Source: DASXYU01 sp036502295
GTDB taxonomy: Bacteria > Actinomycetota > Actinomycetes > Mycobacteriales > Jatrophihabitantaceae
Reading direction: 5' to 3'
DNA: 14,908 bases
Assembly: GCA_036502295.1 (NCBI GenBank)
Contig: DASXYU010000041.1
Span: forward strand, 1-14,908
Position 1 is the first letter of the stretch, and each line of letters starts with the position of its first letter. Both the position numbers and the translations under genes were made by a program. Below are positions 6,046 through 12,775 of the stretch, piece after piece. The notes below the pieces were generated by a model. That model was not told the DNA's origin. It saw nothing but the letters and a program-made list of their open reading frames with translations, and did not search any database.

Positions 6046-6083
6046 GCGTTCCGCTGGGGTGAACTACGGCGTAGCTTCTTTCC

Positions 6084-6091
6084 AAGGGAGG
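6084..6091 (+). promoter_or_regulatory. Strong Shine-Dalgarno site for the 57-residue ORF
   Basis: AAGGGAGG ends five bases before the ATG at 6097. It is one of the best ribosome binding sites in the window and is the main argument that the short ORF is translated. Confidence 0.7.
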
Positions 6092-6096
6092 TCGCC

Positions 6097-6270
6097 ATGC
6101 CGTACTTCATCATCTCTTTCTTCCGCGGGATCAAGAACATCTTCTTCCGCAAGTACAGCAACCCGCAGAAGACCGTTGACGGTGTCTTCAACGAGCAGAT
6201 GCAGGACCCGTTGATCCAGGCGTCGGTAAAGAGCCATCTGAACGGCAGCGGCTTTTCGGGCTGGAGCTAG
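6097..6270 (+). CDS. Small protein of unknown function (57 residues)
   Basis: I do not recognise this protein. It reads MPYFIISFFRGIKNIFFRK, then YSNPQKTVDGVFNEQMQDP, then LIQASVKSHLNGSGFSGWS. The first about 18 residues are aromatic and hydrophobic with spaced basic residues, so they could form an amphipathic or membrane-associated helix. The remainder is polar. The case for a real gene is the strong AAGGGAGG site five bases upstream, a clean frame in what would otherwise be a 220-base gap between genes, and G/C-biased third positions. Its TAG stop overlaps the stop of convergent uppP in a GCTAGC palindrome. It is easily missed by gene finders because of its length. Confidence 0.65.
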   Translation: MPYFIISFFRGIKNIFFRKYSNPQKTVDGVFNEQMQDPLIQASVKSHLNGSGFSGWS

Positions 6271-7187
6271 CCGCGCACTCCGAAGACAACGAGGCAGGCG
6301 GCGCCCGCGAGCATGCAGTAGATGCCGAAGGGGCGCAGCGAGCGGTTCGCGAAGTAGCGCGTGAGGAAGCGGACCGAGAGGTACGCCCCGATGAAGGAGA
6401 GCAACGCGCCGAAGAGGATCTGGCCGTGTATGCCCGCGCCGAGTGACCCGGTGAGATCCGGGATCTTCAGCGCCCCCGCGGCGAGAATCACCGGCGTAGC
6501 CAGCAGATAGGAGAAGCGCGCCGCGTCCTCTCGGGTCATCCCGGTCCAGAGGCCGCCCACCATCGCCACACCTGAGCGCGAGATTCCCGGCAGCAGAGCA
6601 GCGATCTGCAGGGCACCGATCCCGACGGCCTGCTTCACCGGCTGTACGGCGAGGCGGGCGTCCGAGTCGGGGCCGCTGACGCGCTCATCGATGTAGTGCT
6701 GTTCCAACTCCGCCTCGGCGCTGGTCGCGTGCCGGCGCATCCACTCGGCGAAGAGGAGCACACCGCCGTTGAGGAGCAGGAAGACCGCCGCCGGCACGGG
6801 CTTGCCGAGGGTGGTGCGAAATGTGTGTTCCAGCGCCAGGCCCGCGATCCCCACCGGGATCGTCGCCAGCACCAGTAGCCAGGCGAGGCGCTGATCCGAG
6901 GTCCGCACCTCGCGTCGGGCGATCGAACTGAACAGCCCCCCGATGATCCGTACCCAGTCCCGCCAGAAATAGACGATGAGCGCCAGCGCGGTCGCGACGT
7001 GCAGGCCGACGATGAAGGCGAGGTACGGCGACTCGGTTGCGGAGACGTCGAGGTCGCGTTGCCACGAGCCGCCGACGAGTGCCGGGATGAGGACGCTGTG
7101 GCCAAGGCTGGAGACGGGGAAGAGTTCCGCCACGCCCTGAAACGCGCCGACGACACCAGCTTCGAGCCAACTCAGATGATGTGACAT
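6267..7187 (-). CDS. uppP: Undecaprenyl-diphosphatase UppP (BacA)
   Basis: This 306-residue integral membrane phosphatase removes one phosphate from undecaprenyl diphosphate, recycling the lipid carrier for peptidoglycan and other envelope polymers. Loss or overexpression of this family affects bacitracin sensitivity. The two family signatures are present: GAFQGVAELFPVSSLGHSVL (residues 14-33, the (E/Q)xxxE motif Q17 and E21, with S26, S27 and H30) and LLPGISRSGVAMVGG (residues 198-212, with catalytic R204). Several further hydrophobic helices are visible. At 306 residues it is longer than E. coli UppP (273). The extra length includes a charged loop near residues 150-180 (RRHATSAEAELEQHYIDERVSGPDSD). 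It is divergent from ligA and convergent with the 57-residue ORF. No strong ribosome binding site was found before the ATG at 7187. Confidence 0.96.
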   Translation of the reverse strand: MSHHLSWLEAGVVGAFQGVAELFPVSSLGHSVLIPALVGGSWQRDLDVSATESPYLAFIVGLHVATALALIVYFWRDWVRIIGGLFSSIARREVRTSDQRLAWLLVLATIPVGIAGLALEHTFRTTLGKPVPAAVFLLLNGGVLLFAEWMRRHATSAEAELEQHYIDERVSGPDSDARLAVQPVKQAVGIGALQIAALLPGISRSGVAMVGGLWTGMTREDAARFSYLLATPVILAAGALKIPDLTGSLGAGIHGQILFGALLSFIGAYLSVRFLTRYFANRSLRPFGIYCMLAGAACLVVFGVRG

Positions 7188-7282
7188 GGCTGCAGACTGC
7201 CGGGCTAACTTCTAGGTTTACTGTGCCGCAGCTTGTAAGGCGCACGGCGATCCGATGCGGCAGCGATGTCGTTGGCGATGGG

Positions 7283-7288
7283 TAAGTT
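7283..7288 (+). promoter_or_regulatory. Putative -10 box and leaderless start for ligA
   Basis: TAAGTT is followed by exactly six bases (TGGCTC) and then the GTG start at 7295, so the message would begin on the start codon. No Shine-Dalgarno sequence is present upstream. The same spacing is seen before gatC and the antitoxin gene. No clear -35. Confidence 0.45.
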
Positions 7289-7294
7289 TGGCTC

Positions 7295-9367
7295 GTGACC
7301 ACCCCGTCCTCGGCCCGTGAAGAGCACGCGCTGCTCAGCGAGCGGGTCGATGAGGCCCAGTACCGTTACTACATCCTCGACGCCCCGACCCTCTCCGATG
7401 CCGAGTACGACACCGACATGCGGCGCCTGCAGGAGCTTGAGGACGAGTTCAGCGAATTGCGCACGCCGCAGTCGCCGACTCAGCGTGTCGGGGGCACCTA
7501 CTCGACCCTCTTCACACCGGTCGATCACCTGCAACGGATGCTCAGCCTCGACAACGCCTTCAGCGCGGAGGACCTCGCCGAGTGGGCGGCGCGGGTCGAA
7601 CGTGACGCCGGCACGGCGCCGTCCTACCTCTGCGAACTGAAGGTCGACGGCCTGGCGATCAACCTCGTCTATGAGGACGGCCGGCTTTCCCGCGGTGCCA
7701 CCCGCGGCGATGGCCGCACCGGTGAGGACGTCACCGGCAACGTGCGCACGCTGGAGAACGTCCCGGCGCGGCTCACCGGTGAGGACGTGCCACGGGTGAT
7801 CGAGGTACGCGGCGAGGTCTACTTCCCGGTCCAGCGATTCGAGGCGCTCAACGCCGAGATCGTGGCGGCGGGCAAGCCGCCTTACGCCAACCCGCGCAAT
7901 ACCGCGGCGGGCAGCCTGCGACAGAAGGATCCGCGCGTCACCGCGAGCCGTGGACTGAAGCTCGTGGTGCACGGCGTCGGGCACGTCGAGTGGCCCTCGG
8001 CCACTCGCAAGGGAGGCACTGAGGGTGGCCCGACGGTGGTGAGTCAGTCCGACTGGTACGCCCAGCTCGCCGCCTGGGGCCTGCCGACGAGTGATCGCGC
8101 GAAGGTCGTGACGAGCCTCGAGGAGGTGCAGAAGTTCGTCGAGTACTACGGCGAGCACCGTCACGAGGTCGAGCACGAGATCGACGGCGTGGTGGTGAAG
8201 GTCGACGACCTCGGACTGCAGGGGCGCCTCGGCGCCACGAGCCGGGCTCCGCGCTGGGCGATCGCCTACAAGTACCCACCCGAAGAGGTGAACACGAAGC
8301 TGCTTGACATCCGGGTCAACGTCGGCCGCACCGGACGGGTGACGCCGTACGGCGTGATGCAACCGGTACGCGTCGCCGGCTCGACGGTCGAGATGGCGAC
8401 CCTGCACAACGCCTACGAGGTGCAGCGCAAGGGCGTCCTCATCGGCGACACGGTGGTGCTGCGCAAGGCGGGCGACGTCATTCCCGAGATCGTCGGACCT
8501 GTCGTGGCGCTGCGTGACGGCAGCGAGCGCGCCTTCGTCATGCCGACGCACTGCCCGTCCTGTGGCACGGAACTGCGCCCGGCGAAGGAGGGCGACAAGG
8601 ACATCCGCTGCCCGAACACGCGATTCTGCCCGTCGCAGCTGCGCGAACGCCTCACCAGCCTCGCCGGGCGCGGCGCGTTCGACATCGAGGCCCTCGGCTG
8701 GGAGGGCGTCATCGCGATGCTCGAGGCAGGAGTCGTCAAGGACGAGACGACGCTCTTCGATCTCACGAGCGACGACCTGCTCAAGGTGCCACTCTTCACC
8801 AAGAAGGACGGCGGGCTCAGCGCCAACGGCGAGAAGCTGCTCAAGAACCTCGAGGTGGCCAAGCAGCAGCCGCTCTGGCGGGTGCTGGTGGCGTTGAGTA
8901 TTCGCCACGTCGGGCCGACCGCGGCGCGGGCGCTCGCGACGCACTTCGGTTCGATGGCCGCGATCCGTGAGGCGAGCGTCGACGAGCTCGCCGGTGTCGA
9001 GGGTGTCGGCTCGGTGATCGCCGTGGCGGTGCGCGAATGGTTCGCTGTCGACTGGCACGTCGCGATCGTGGAGCAGTGGGCGAAGTCCGGCGTCCGGATG
9101 AAGGACGAGCGGGACGAGTCCGTCGAGCGCACCCTTGACGGGCTCACCATCGTTGTCACCGGGACGCTGACCTCCTTCACACGCGACGGGGCGAAGGAGG
9201 CGATCATTGCCCGCGGCGGCAAGGCGGCGGGCAGCGTCTCGAAGAAGACCGACTACGTCGTGGTGGGGGAGAACGCCGGCACCAAGGCCGAGAAGGCCAC
9301 CGAGCTCGGCGTCCCCGTCCTCGACGAGGACGGTTTCGTGAAGCTGCTCACCGAAGGACCGGGCTAG
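7295..9367 (+). CDS. ligA: NAD-dependent DNA ligase LigA
   Basis: A 690-residue replicative ligase that seals nicks in duplex DNA by AMP transfer from NAD+. Domains in order: the NMN-binding Ia region with RYYILDAPTLSDAEYD (about residues 24-39); the adenylation domain with the AMP-accepting lysine K116 in CELKVDGLAINL and SRGATRGDGRTGEDVTGN; the OB fold with VNVGRTGRVTPYGVMQPV; a four-cysteine zinc finger C420, C423, C439, C445; helix-hairpin-helix repeats including LSIRHVGPTAARALA and GVEGVGSVIA; and a C-terminal BRCT domain from about residue 608 (LDGLTIVVTGTLTSFTRDGAKEAI). Length and all key residues are standard. The GTG start follows a possible leaderless promoter. It ends convergently with the nucleotidyltransferase gene, sharing a CTAG stop. 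Confidence 0.98.
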   Translation: MTTPSSAREEHALLSERVDEAQYRYYILDAPTLSDAEYDTDMRRLQELEDEFSELRTPQSPTQRVGGTYSTLFTPVDHLQRMLSLDNAFSAEDLAEWAARVERDAGTAPSYLCELKVDGLAINLVYEDGRLSRGATRGDGRTGEDVTGNVRTLENVPARLTGEDVPRVIEVRGEVYFPVQRFEALNAEIVAAGKPPYANPRNTAAGSLRQKDPRVTASRGLKLVVHGVGHVEWPSATRKGGTEGGPTVVSQSDWYAQLAAWGLPTSDRAKVVTSLEEVQKFVEYYGEHRHEVEHEIDGVVVKVDDLGLQGRLGATSRAPRWAIAYKYPPEEVNTKLLDIRVNVGRTGRVTPYGVMQPVRVAGSTVEMATLHNAYEVQRKGVLIGDTVVLRKAGDVIPEIVGPVVALRDGSERAFVMPTHCPSCGTELRPAKEGDKDIRCPNTRFCPSQLRERLTSLAGRGAFDIEALGWEGVIAMLEAGVVKDETTLFDLTSDDLLKVPLFTKKDGGLSANGEKLLKNLEVAKQQPLWRVLVALSIRHVGPTAARALATHFGSMAAIREASVDELAGVEGVGSVIAVAVREWFAVDWHVAIVEQWAKSGVRMKDERDESVERTLDGLTIVVTGTLTSFTRDGAKEAIIARGGKAAGSVSKKTDYVVVGENAGTKAEKATELGVPVLDEDGFVKLLTEGPG

Positions 9368-9852
9368 TCGTTGCGACGGGAGAGGATCTCGCGCAGCGTC
9401 GGAAGAACGCGCTGATCCTTCGGTCGGTTTGCCGCTTGCTTCGATCGGATGATGTCGGCCAGTGACGCGATGCGCACGGTGACGTCATAGATCGTCGCGT
9501 TTTCTGCGTCGCGGGTTAGGTCTGGGTACCCGGTCGTCCCATCGGGTACGAAGGAGATGTCCAGATCGCCGGCGTCGGTGGTGAGGTTCCAGACCGTGGC
9601 CGCCGCCAGCGATGTCGCGTCATGACCGAAGGGAAGTCCCCCGGCCACTGTGTCGTCGCGAATGCGGGCGTTCAGCTCGGTCAGGGCGGCGGAGAGTTTC
9701 TCGAGGTTGGCGACATCCTGAGAGGGCGTGATGTCGGCGTCCTCGGTCGGAAAGGGCGAACCGTGGAACACCGCAGCCATGCCGCCGATGAGGACGTAGT
9801 CCACGTGATGGTGATGCAGGACGTCCAGGAGCCGGGCAAGATCAAGCTCCAC
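9364..9852 (-). CDS. Nucleotidyltransferase-fold protein, likely toxin of an HTH/NTase pair
   Basis: A 162-residue protein of the MNT/AbiEii-like (DUF6036-type) nucleotidyltransferase fold. After an N-terminal helix with four consecutive histidines (residues 13-16) comes VLIGGMAAVFHGSPFPTEDADI. This supplies the GG motif (G23, G24) and the metal-binding DxD pair (D38, D40). A third acidic strand is GDLDISF (D96, D98). These are the pieces of a minimal nucleotidyltransferase active site. It starts with GTG 11 bases inside the upstream HTH gene, so the two are coupled. By analogy with AbiE and MenTA systems it may nucleotidylate tRNA or protein and be restrained by its partner. It could instead be a non-toxic transferase-like protein. 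Target and toxicity are unknown. Confidence 0.75.
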   Translation of the reverse strand: MELDLARLLDVLHHHHVDYVLIGGMAAVFHGSPFPTEDADITPSQDVANLEKLSAALTELNARIRDDTVAGGLPFGHDATSLAAATVWNLTTDAGDLDISFVPDGTTGYPDLTRDAENATIYDVTVRIASLADIIRSKQAANRPKDQRVLPTLREILSRRND

Positions 9853-10159
9853 GACGCCTCAACTCGCCGAGCTGCTGGGCGACGCGTGCGTGCCGTTTGA
9901 GGCGTTCCTCACCGGTGAGGTGGGCAAGTCGAGCAGCTTGCGCGTGGTCACCGGAGTCCATGGGGACGATTGCGGTCTCGAGATCGAAACCGCAGAGGCC
10001 TATGAGCCGCTTCACGTCGTCGATGCTCACTGCGGTGCGGCCGGACTCCCAGCGCGCGATGCCGGATTGGGTCGTCCCTGCCCGTGCTGCAAGTTCGGCC
10101 TGGGTGAGCGCACCCCGTCGTCGCGCTTCCTTGATCAGATCGCCGCCCAACGTAGTCAT
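9842..10159 (-). CDS. XRE-family helix-turn-helix regulator, likely antitoxin
   Basis: This 105-residue protein has a clear Cro/cI-type helix-turn-helix at about residues 17-60: ALTQAELAARAGTTQSGIARWESG then RTAVSIDDVKRLIGLCGFDLE. A C-terminal helical tail rich in arginine follows, ending QLGELRRRGA. The DNA-binding domain should recognise a palindrome, and a 16-base near-palindrome lies on its own -10 box. The gene overlaps the nucleotidyltransferase by 11 bases and precedes it, the arrangement of an antitoxin-first module. It could also be a plain autoregulator. The start ATG at 10159 follows a TATAAA box by eight bases, so the message has little or no leader. Confidence 0.82.
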   Translation of the reverse strand: MTTLGGDLIKEARRRGALTQAELAARAGTTQSGIARWESGRTAVSIDDVKRLIGLCGFDLETAIVPMDSGDHAQAARLAHLTGEERLKRHARVAQQLGELRRRGA

Positions 10160-10167
10160 ACCACCAC

Positions 10168-10173
10168 TTTATA
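10168..10173 (-). promoter_or_regulatory. Putative -10 box for the HTH/nucleotidyltransferase operon
   Basis: On the minus strand TATAAA (10173 to 10168) precedes the ATG at 10159 by eight bases. It is the most canonical -10 sequence in the window and lies within an AT-rich island. No good -35 is visible. Confidence 0.6.
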
Positions 10174-10186
10174 GCAGATCTGTTAT
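10171..10186. promoter_or_regulatory. Near-palindromic operator candidate for the HTH protein
   Basis: ATAGCAGATCTGTTAT is symmetric at 14 of 16 positions around the core CAGATCTG. It overlaps the -10 box of the HTH/nucleotidyltransferase operon and stands out as AT-rich against a GC-rich background. The position is ideal for autorepression by the HTH protein. Binding is inferred. Confidence 0.6.
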
Positions 10187-10211
10187 TGAGCTATCTCGAT
10201 CGTGCCGTCGT

Positions 10212-11819
10212 CTAGAACTTGAAGCCGCCGACCAGTTCGTCGACACGTCCCGCGAGGATGTCGAGTTCGTTCGCCGACTCCTGGGTCTGCGTCACGCCCT
10301 CACTCGCCTGATAAGCGGTGGCGGCCACGTTCTCGACGTTCGAGGCGATACCGCCCGTGTTCGTCGCGGTCTCCTCGATGGTCCGCGAGAGCTCCGCGGT
10401 GGTGGCGCTCTGCTCCTCGACCGCGGCGGCGATCGCGCCGGAGTAGTCGTTGATCTTGGCGATCGACTCCACCGTGGCGTCGATGGCTGAGATCACCGCG
10501 TGTGTCGAGTCCTCCATCGCCTGAACCTTGTCGGTGATGTCGGCCGTGGCCTGCGCAGTGTGCCCGGCAAGCTGCTTGACCTCCTCGGCCACCACTGCGA
10601 AGCCCTTACCGGCGTCGCCTGCGCGGGCTGCCTCGATGGTGGCGTTGAGGGCGAGGAGGTTCGTCTGCTCAGCGATCTCAGTGATGAGCTTGAGGATCGC
10701 CTTGATCTCATCCGAGGCGCTCTGCAAGCTCGCGGCGGTCTCGCTGGCGATCTGCGCGTTGCCGACCGCCGCCTCGGAGGCCTTCGCGGCCTCGGCCGCC
10801 GAGCGTGAGATCTCATCGACGCTGGAGTGCAGTTGCGTCGCGCCGGCAGCGACCGTGGCGAGGTGGGTGTTGATGGACTGCGTCGCGTCGGCGACGGCGC
10901 GTGCCTGCTCGGTGGTCTGCGTGGCTCCTTGACCGAGCTGCGCGGAGACCGCACCGAGGTTCGCCACCGAGTGGCGCAGCGTGCTGCTGTTGCTCGCGAA
11001 CTCGACGAGCAGCCCCTGCATCCGAGTGACGAAGTCGTTGAAGGCGCTCGCGAGCGCCCCGATCTCGTCGCCGCGCTGGACGTCCACACGGGCGGTGAGG
11101 TCGCCGTCGCCGTGCGCGATCTCGACCATGCGGTGACGCAACTTGCCGAGCGGGCGCAGCACTCCGAGCGCCAGCCAGAGCATGACGACGATCATGGCCA
11201 CTCCGCCTGTGATCGCGAGGATGAGCTCGATGAGCGTGCCGTGGGAGACCGTCGAACTCGTGTTCTTCGCGTCCGCCGCGGTGTTCTCGCTGGCGTACTT
11301 GTCCCAGGTCGTGAACGCAATGGGCAAGTCGTTGGAGGGCTTGAGGTTGTCAACGGTCATGACCTGGATCGCCCGGGGAATGTTGCCCTTGGTGGCGAAG
11401 TCGCGCAGTTGTTGCGAGTAGCTGTTGTAGTCGGCGAGGTCGGAAGTGATGCGGGCGAGCATCTTCTTCTCGGTGGGGTCGAGGTCTTCCTCGGCGAGCA
11501 GCGCAACGTCCGACTGCGCTGCGGCGTATCCGTCGACGGCCTGCTTCCACGTGGTCTCGGCCAGATCGTTCTGGGCAGGGTCCTTCAGCGCGACGACCGC
11601 GGCATACATGTTCGACTGGTCGTCATCGAGGGTCCACTGCTCATAGGCATCGGTCACGAGACGCTGCATCCGCTGGTCGGTGGACGACTCGCTCGAGACG
11701 TGGTTCAACGTCGAGAAGGTGCTAATGGCGACCAGCACGCAGGTGAGGAACACGCCTACGGCAAGAACCGAGGCGATGACGAAGCGCACTTTGAGCGTCA
11801 GAACGGGGAGACGGGCCAT
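10212..11819 (-). CDS. Methyl-accepting chemotaxis protein
   Basis: A 535-residue transmembrane chemoreceptor that senses an unknown signal and controls CheA kinase through CheW. Helix TM1 spans about residues 10-34. It is followed by a mainly helical periplasmic-side sensor (35-194) resembling a four-helix-bundle type, then TM2 (about 195-219), a HAMP domain (about 215-268, LRPLGKLRHRMVEIAHGDGDLTARV) and a long signalling coiled coil. The highly conserved hairpin tip is EIAEQTNLLALNATIEAARA with GDAGKGFAVVAEEVKQLA (381-418). The C-terminus ends GGFKF without a CheR/CheB tethering pentapeptide. The ATG at 11819 is chosen; ATG 11843, eight codons upstream, is possible, and neither has a clear ribosome binding site. 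No other chemotaxis gene is nearby, so it is an orphan receptor. It implies that the organism is motile. Confidence 0.96.
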   Translation of the reverse strand: MARLPVLTLKVRFVIASVLAVGVFLTCVLVAISTFSTLNHVSSESSTDQRMQRLVTDAYEQWTLDDDQSNMYAAVVALKDPAQNDLAETTWKQAVDGYAAAQSDVALLAEEDLDPTEKKMLARITSDLADYNSYSQQLRDFATKGNIPRAIQVMTVDNLKPSNDLPIAFTTWDKYASENTAADAKNTSSTVSHGTLIELILAITGGVAMIVVMLWLALGVLRPLGKLRHRMVEIAHGDGDLTARVDVQRGDEIGALASAFNDFVTRMQGLLVEFASNSSTLRHSVANLGAVSAQLGQGATQTTEQARAVADATQSINTHLATVAAGATQLHSSVDEISRSAAEAAKASEAAVGNAQIASETAASLQSASDEIKAILKLITEIAEQTNLLALNATIEAARAGDAGKGFAVVAEEVKQLAGHTAQATADITDKVQAMEDSTHAVISAIDATVESIAKINDYSGAIAAAVEEQSATTAELSRTIEETATNTGGIASNVENVAATAYQASEGVTQTQESANELDILAGRVDELVGGFKF

Positions 11820-11845
11820 GGTCTGAGAATCGACTGAACGCATTA

Positions 11846-11881
11846 GGTCTAAAGACCCAGCTGTCGAAGTCGGTACCTTCG
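11846..11881. repeat. Two small palindromes upstream of the chemoreceptor gene
   Basis: GGTCTAAAGACC (11846-11857) is a 5-bp-armed palindrome directly upstream of the alternative mcp start at 11843. CGAAG (11865-11869) and CTTCG (11877-11881) form a second pair around GGTACC. They lie in the 120-base gap between the ACT-domain gene and mcp, where the mcp promoter must be, and may be regulator sites. Short palindromes like these can occur by chance. Confidence 0.35.
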
Positions 11882-11940
11882 TACTGCAACTCGGGTTGCG
11901 GGACGCCGGCGGTGATGTGTAGAGCGGACGTGGGTGGTGC

Positions 11941-12591
11941 TCAGGTGCTCGCTGTGACCGTGGCGGCGATCGCGGCGAGGTGCTGCAGCCGCACCAGCTC
12001 GCTCGGCAGCCAGCGCAGGGCAGGACGCCCGACCAACAGGGCGTGTCCTCCAAGCGGGGCGATGGCGAGCTCGGTTCCGAGACGGTCCCAGTCGGCGGGG
12101 CACCACGCCTCTGCCGCGTCGAGGTCACGGGTGGGTACCGGCGGCCACCAAGGCACTTCGAGCAGGTCGACCTCCGGCGCGGCATTGCTCGAGGCGAGCA
12201 CCTTCGACCACCCGTCCTCGGCGGCATCGAGTACCAGCGCCCATCCCGCGCGGAAGACTCGGGCCACCCCGTCCGCGAGGATGCGCAACGTGTCGTCCCC
12301 GCCGCCGGCAAGCTGTTCGAGGAGTTCCAGCTCTCGATGCGGGTCGATCTGACCCGCATAGGGTCGGATCGACTCCACCCGAACCCCCGGCACAGTGACG
12401 GCCGCCGAGACGATCGAATCGGCGAGCTTGTCCGGGGGCAGTTCTACGACGATGTCGTCCGTGGCGCTGCCCGGGGAGCGCTCGATGACGTCGAGGCTGA
12501 GGATGTCGGCGCCCACCGTGCCGAGGGCCGTGGCTACCGCGCCCAGGGCACCGGGACGGTCGGGGAGCACTACCCGCAGCAGGTATGACAT
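11941..12591 (-). CDS. ACT-domain amino-acid-binding protein (Rv3013-like)
   Basis: A 216-residue soluble protein. The N-terminus is an ACT domain (about residues 2-75): SYLLRVVLPDRPGALGAVATALG, then ADILSLDVIER and DDIVVELPPDKLADSIVSAA, with the DRPGALG loop typical of small-molecule-binding ACT domains. A longer C-terminal half, including VFRAGWALVLDA, WWPPVPTRDLDAAEAWCP and IAPLGGHALLVGR, resembles a degenerate GAF-like fold and contains no catalytic motif I can identify. From memory, M. tuberculosis Rv3013 is very similar in length and sequence and lies between ligA and gatC in the same relative orientation. The role is probably regulatory, sensing an amino acid, but unknown. The start at ATG 12591 yields the conserved MSYLLRV beginning; the frame extends upstream but without resemblance to the family. 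An inverted repeat spans the start codon. Confidence 0.88.
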   Translation of the reverse strand: MSYLLRVVLPDRPGALGAVATALGTVGADILSLDVIERSPGSATDDIVVELPPDKLADSIVSAAVTVPGVRVESIRPYAGQIDPHRELELLEQLAGGGDDTLRILADGVARVFRAGWALVLDAAEDGWSKVLASSNAAPEVDLLEVPWWPPVPTRDLDAAEAWCPADWDRLGTELAIAPLGGHALLVGRPALRWLPSELVRLQHLAAIAATVTAST

Positions 12592-12605
12592 GTTCTCAGC
12601 ATGTC
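12587..12605. promoter_or_regulatory. Inverted repeat over the ACT-domain gene start
   Basis: GACATG (12587-12592) and CATGTC (12600-12605) form 6-bp arms with a 7-base spacer, covering the start codon on the minus strand. It could be an operator that allows autoregulation. The arms are short, so chance is possible. Confidence 0.35.
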
Positions 12606-12666
12606 GGAGCCGTGTATCGGCGGAGTTACGGTGCGCGTTTTGGTGAACCGTCGGCGGCCCAGATCC

Positions 12667-12713
12667 GGCAGGTAGGTGAACTGCCTGTGCCACAACCCAC
12701 TTTGAGAGGCAGT
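12667..12713. repeat. Alternating GGCAG/CTGCC half-sites in the ACT/YbhN-like divergent region
   Basis: GGCAG (12667-12671), CTGCC (12681-12685) and GGCAG (12708-12712) can form two mutually exclusive hairpins; the second extends to 7 bp (ACTGCCT 12680-12686 with AGGCAGT 12707-12713). The surrounding region 12592-12775 holds no ORF that I can support and should contain both divergent promoters. I see no convincing -35/-10 pair for the plus strand. Confidence 0.35.
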
Positions 12714-12763
12714 ACCTAGGTCCACGTGTCACCCTCGTGATCAACAGGACCGCGAAGAGTGGC

Positions 12764-12769
12764 AGGAGG
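12764..12769 (+). promoter_or_regulatory. Shine-Dalgarno site deciding the start of the YbhN-like gene
   Basis: A perfect AGGAGG ends six bases before the ATG at 12776, favouring that start over the in-frame GTG at 12737. Confidence 0.75.
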
Positions 12770-12775
12770 CCCTGC

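Noticed and set aside
7224..7262. 7-bp inverted repeat (TGCCGCA/TGCGGCA) between uppP and ligA
   Set aside because: The arms are short with a 25-base spacer; such pairs are expected by chance in GC-rich sequence, and it shows no clear link to either start.
7205..9058. Very long open frame (617 codons) on the minus strand opposite ligA
   Set aside because: It is antisense to an unmistakable ligA, is rich in Arg/His/Asp/Val as expected from GC-skewed complementary codons, and has no recognisable domain.
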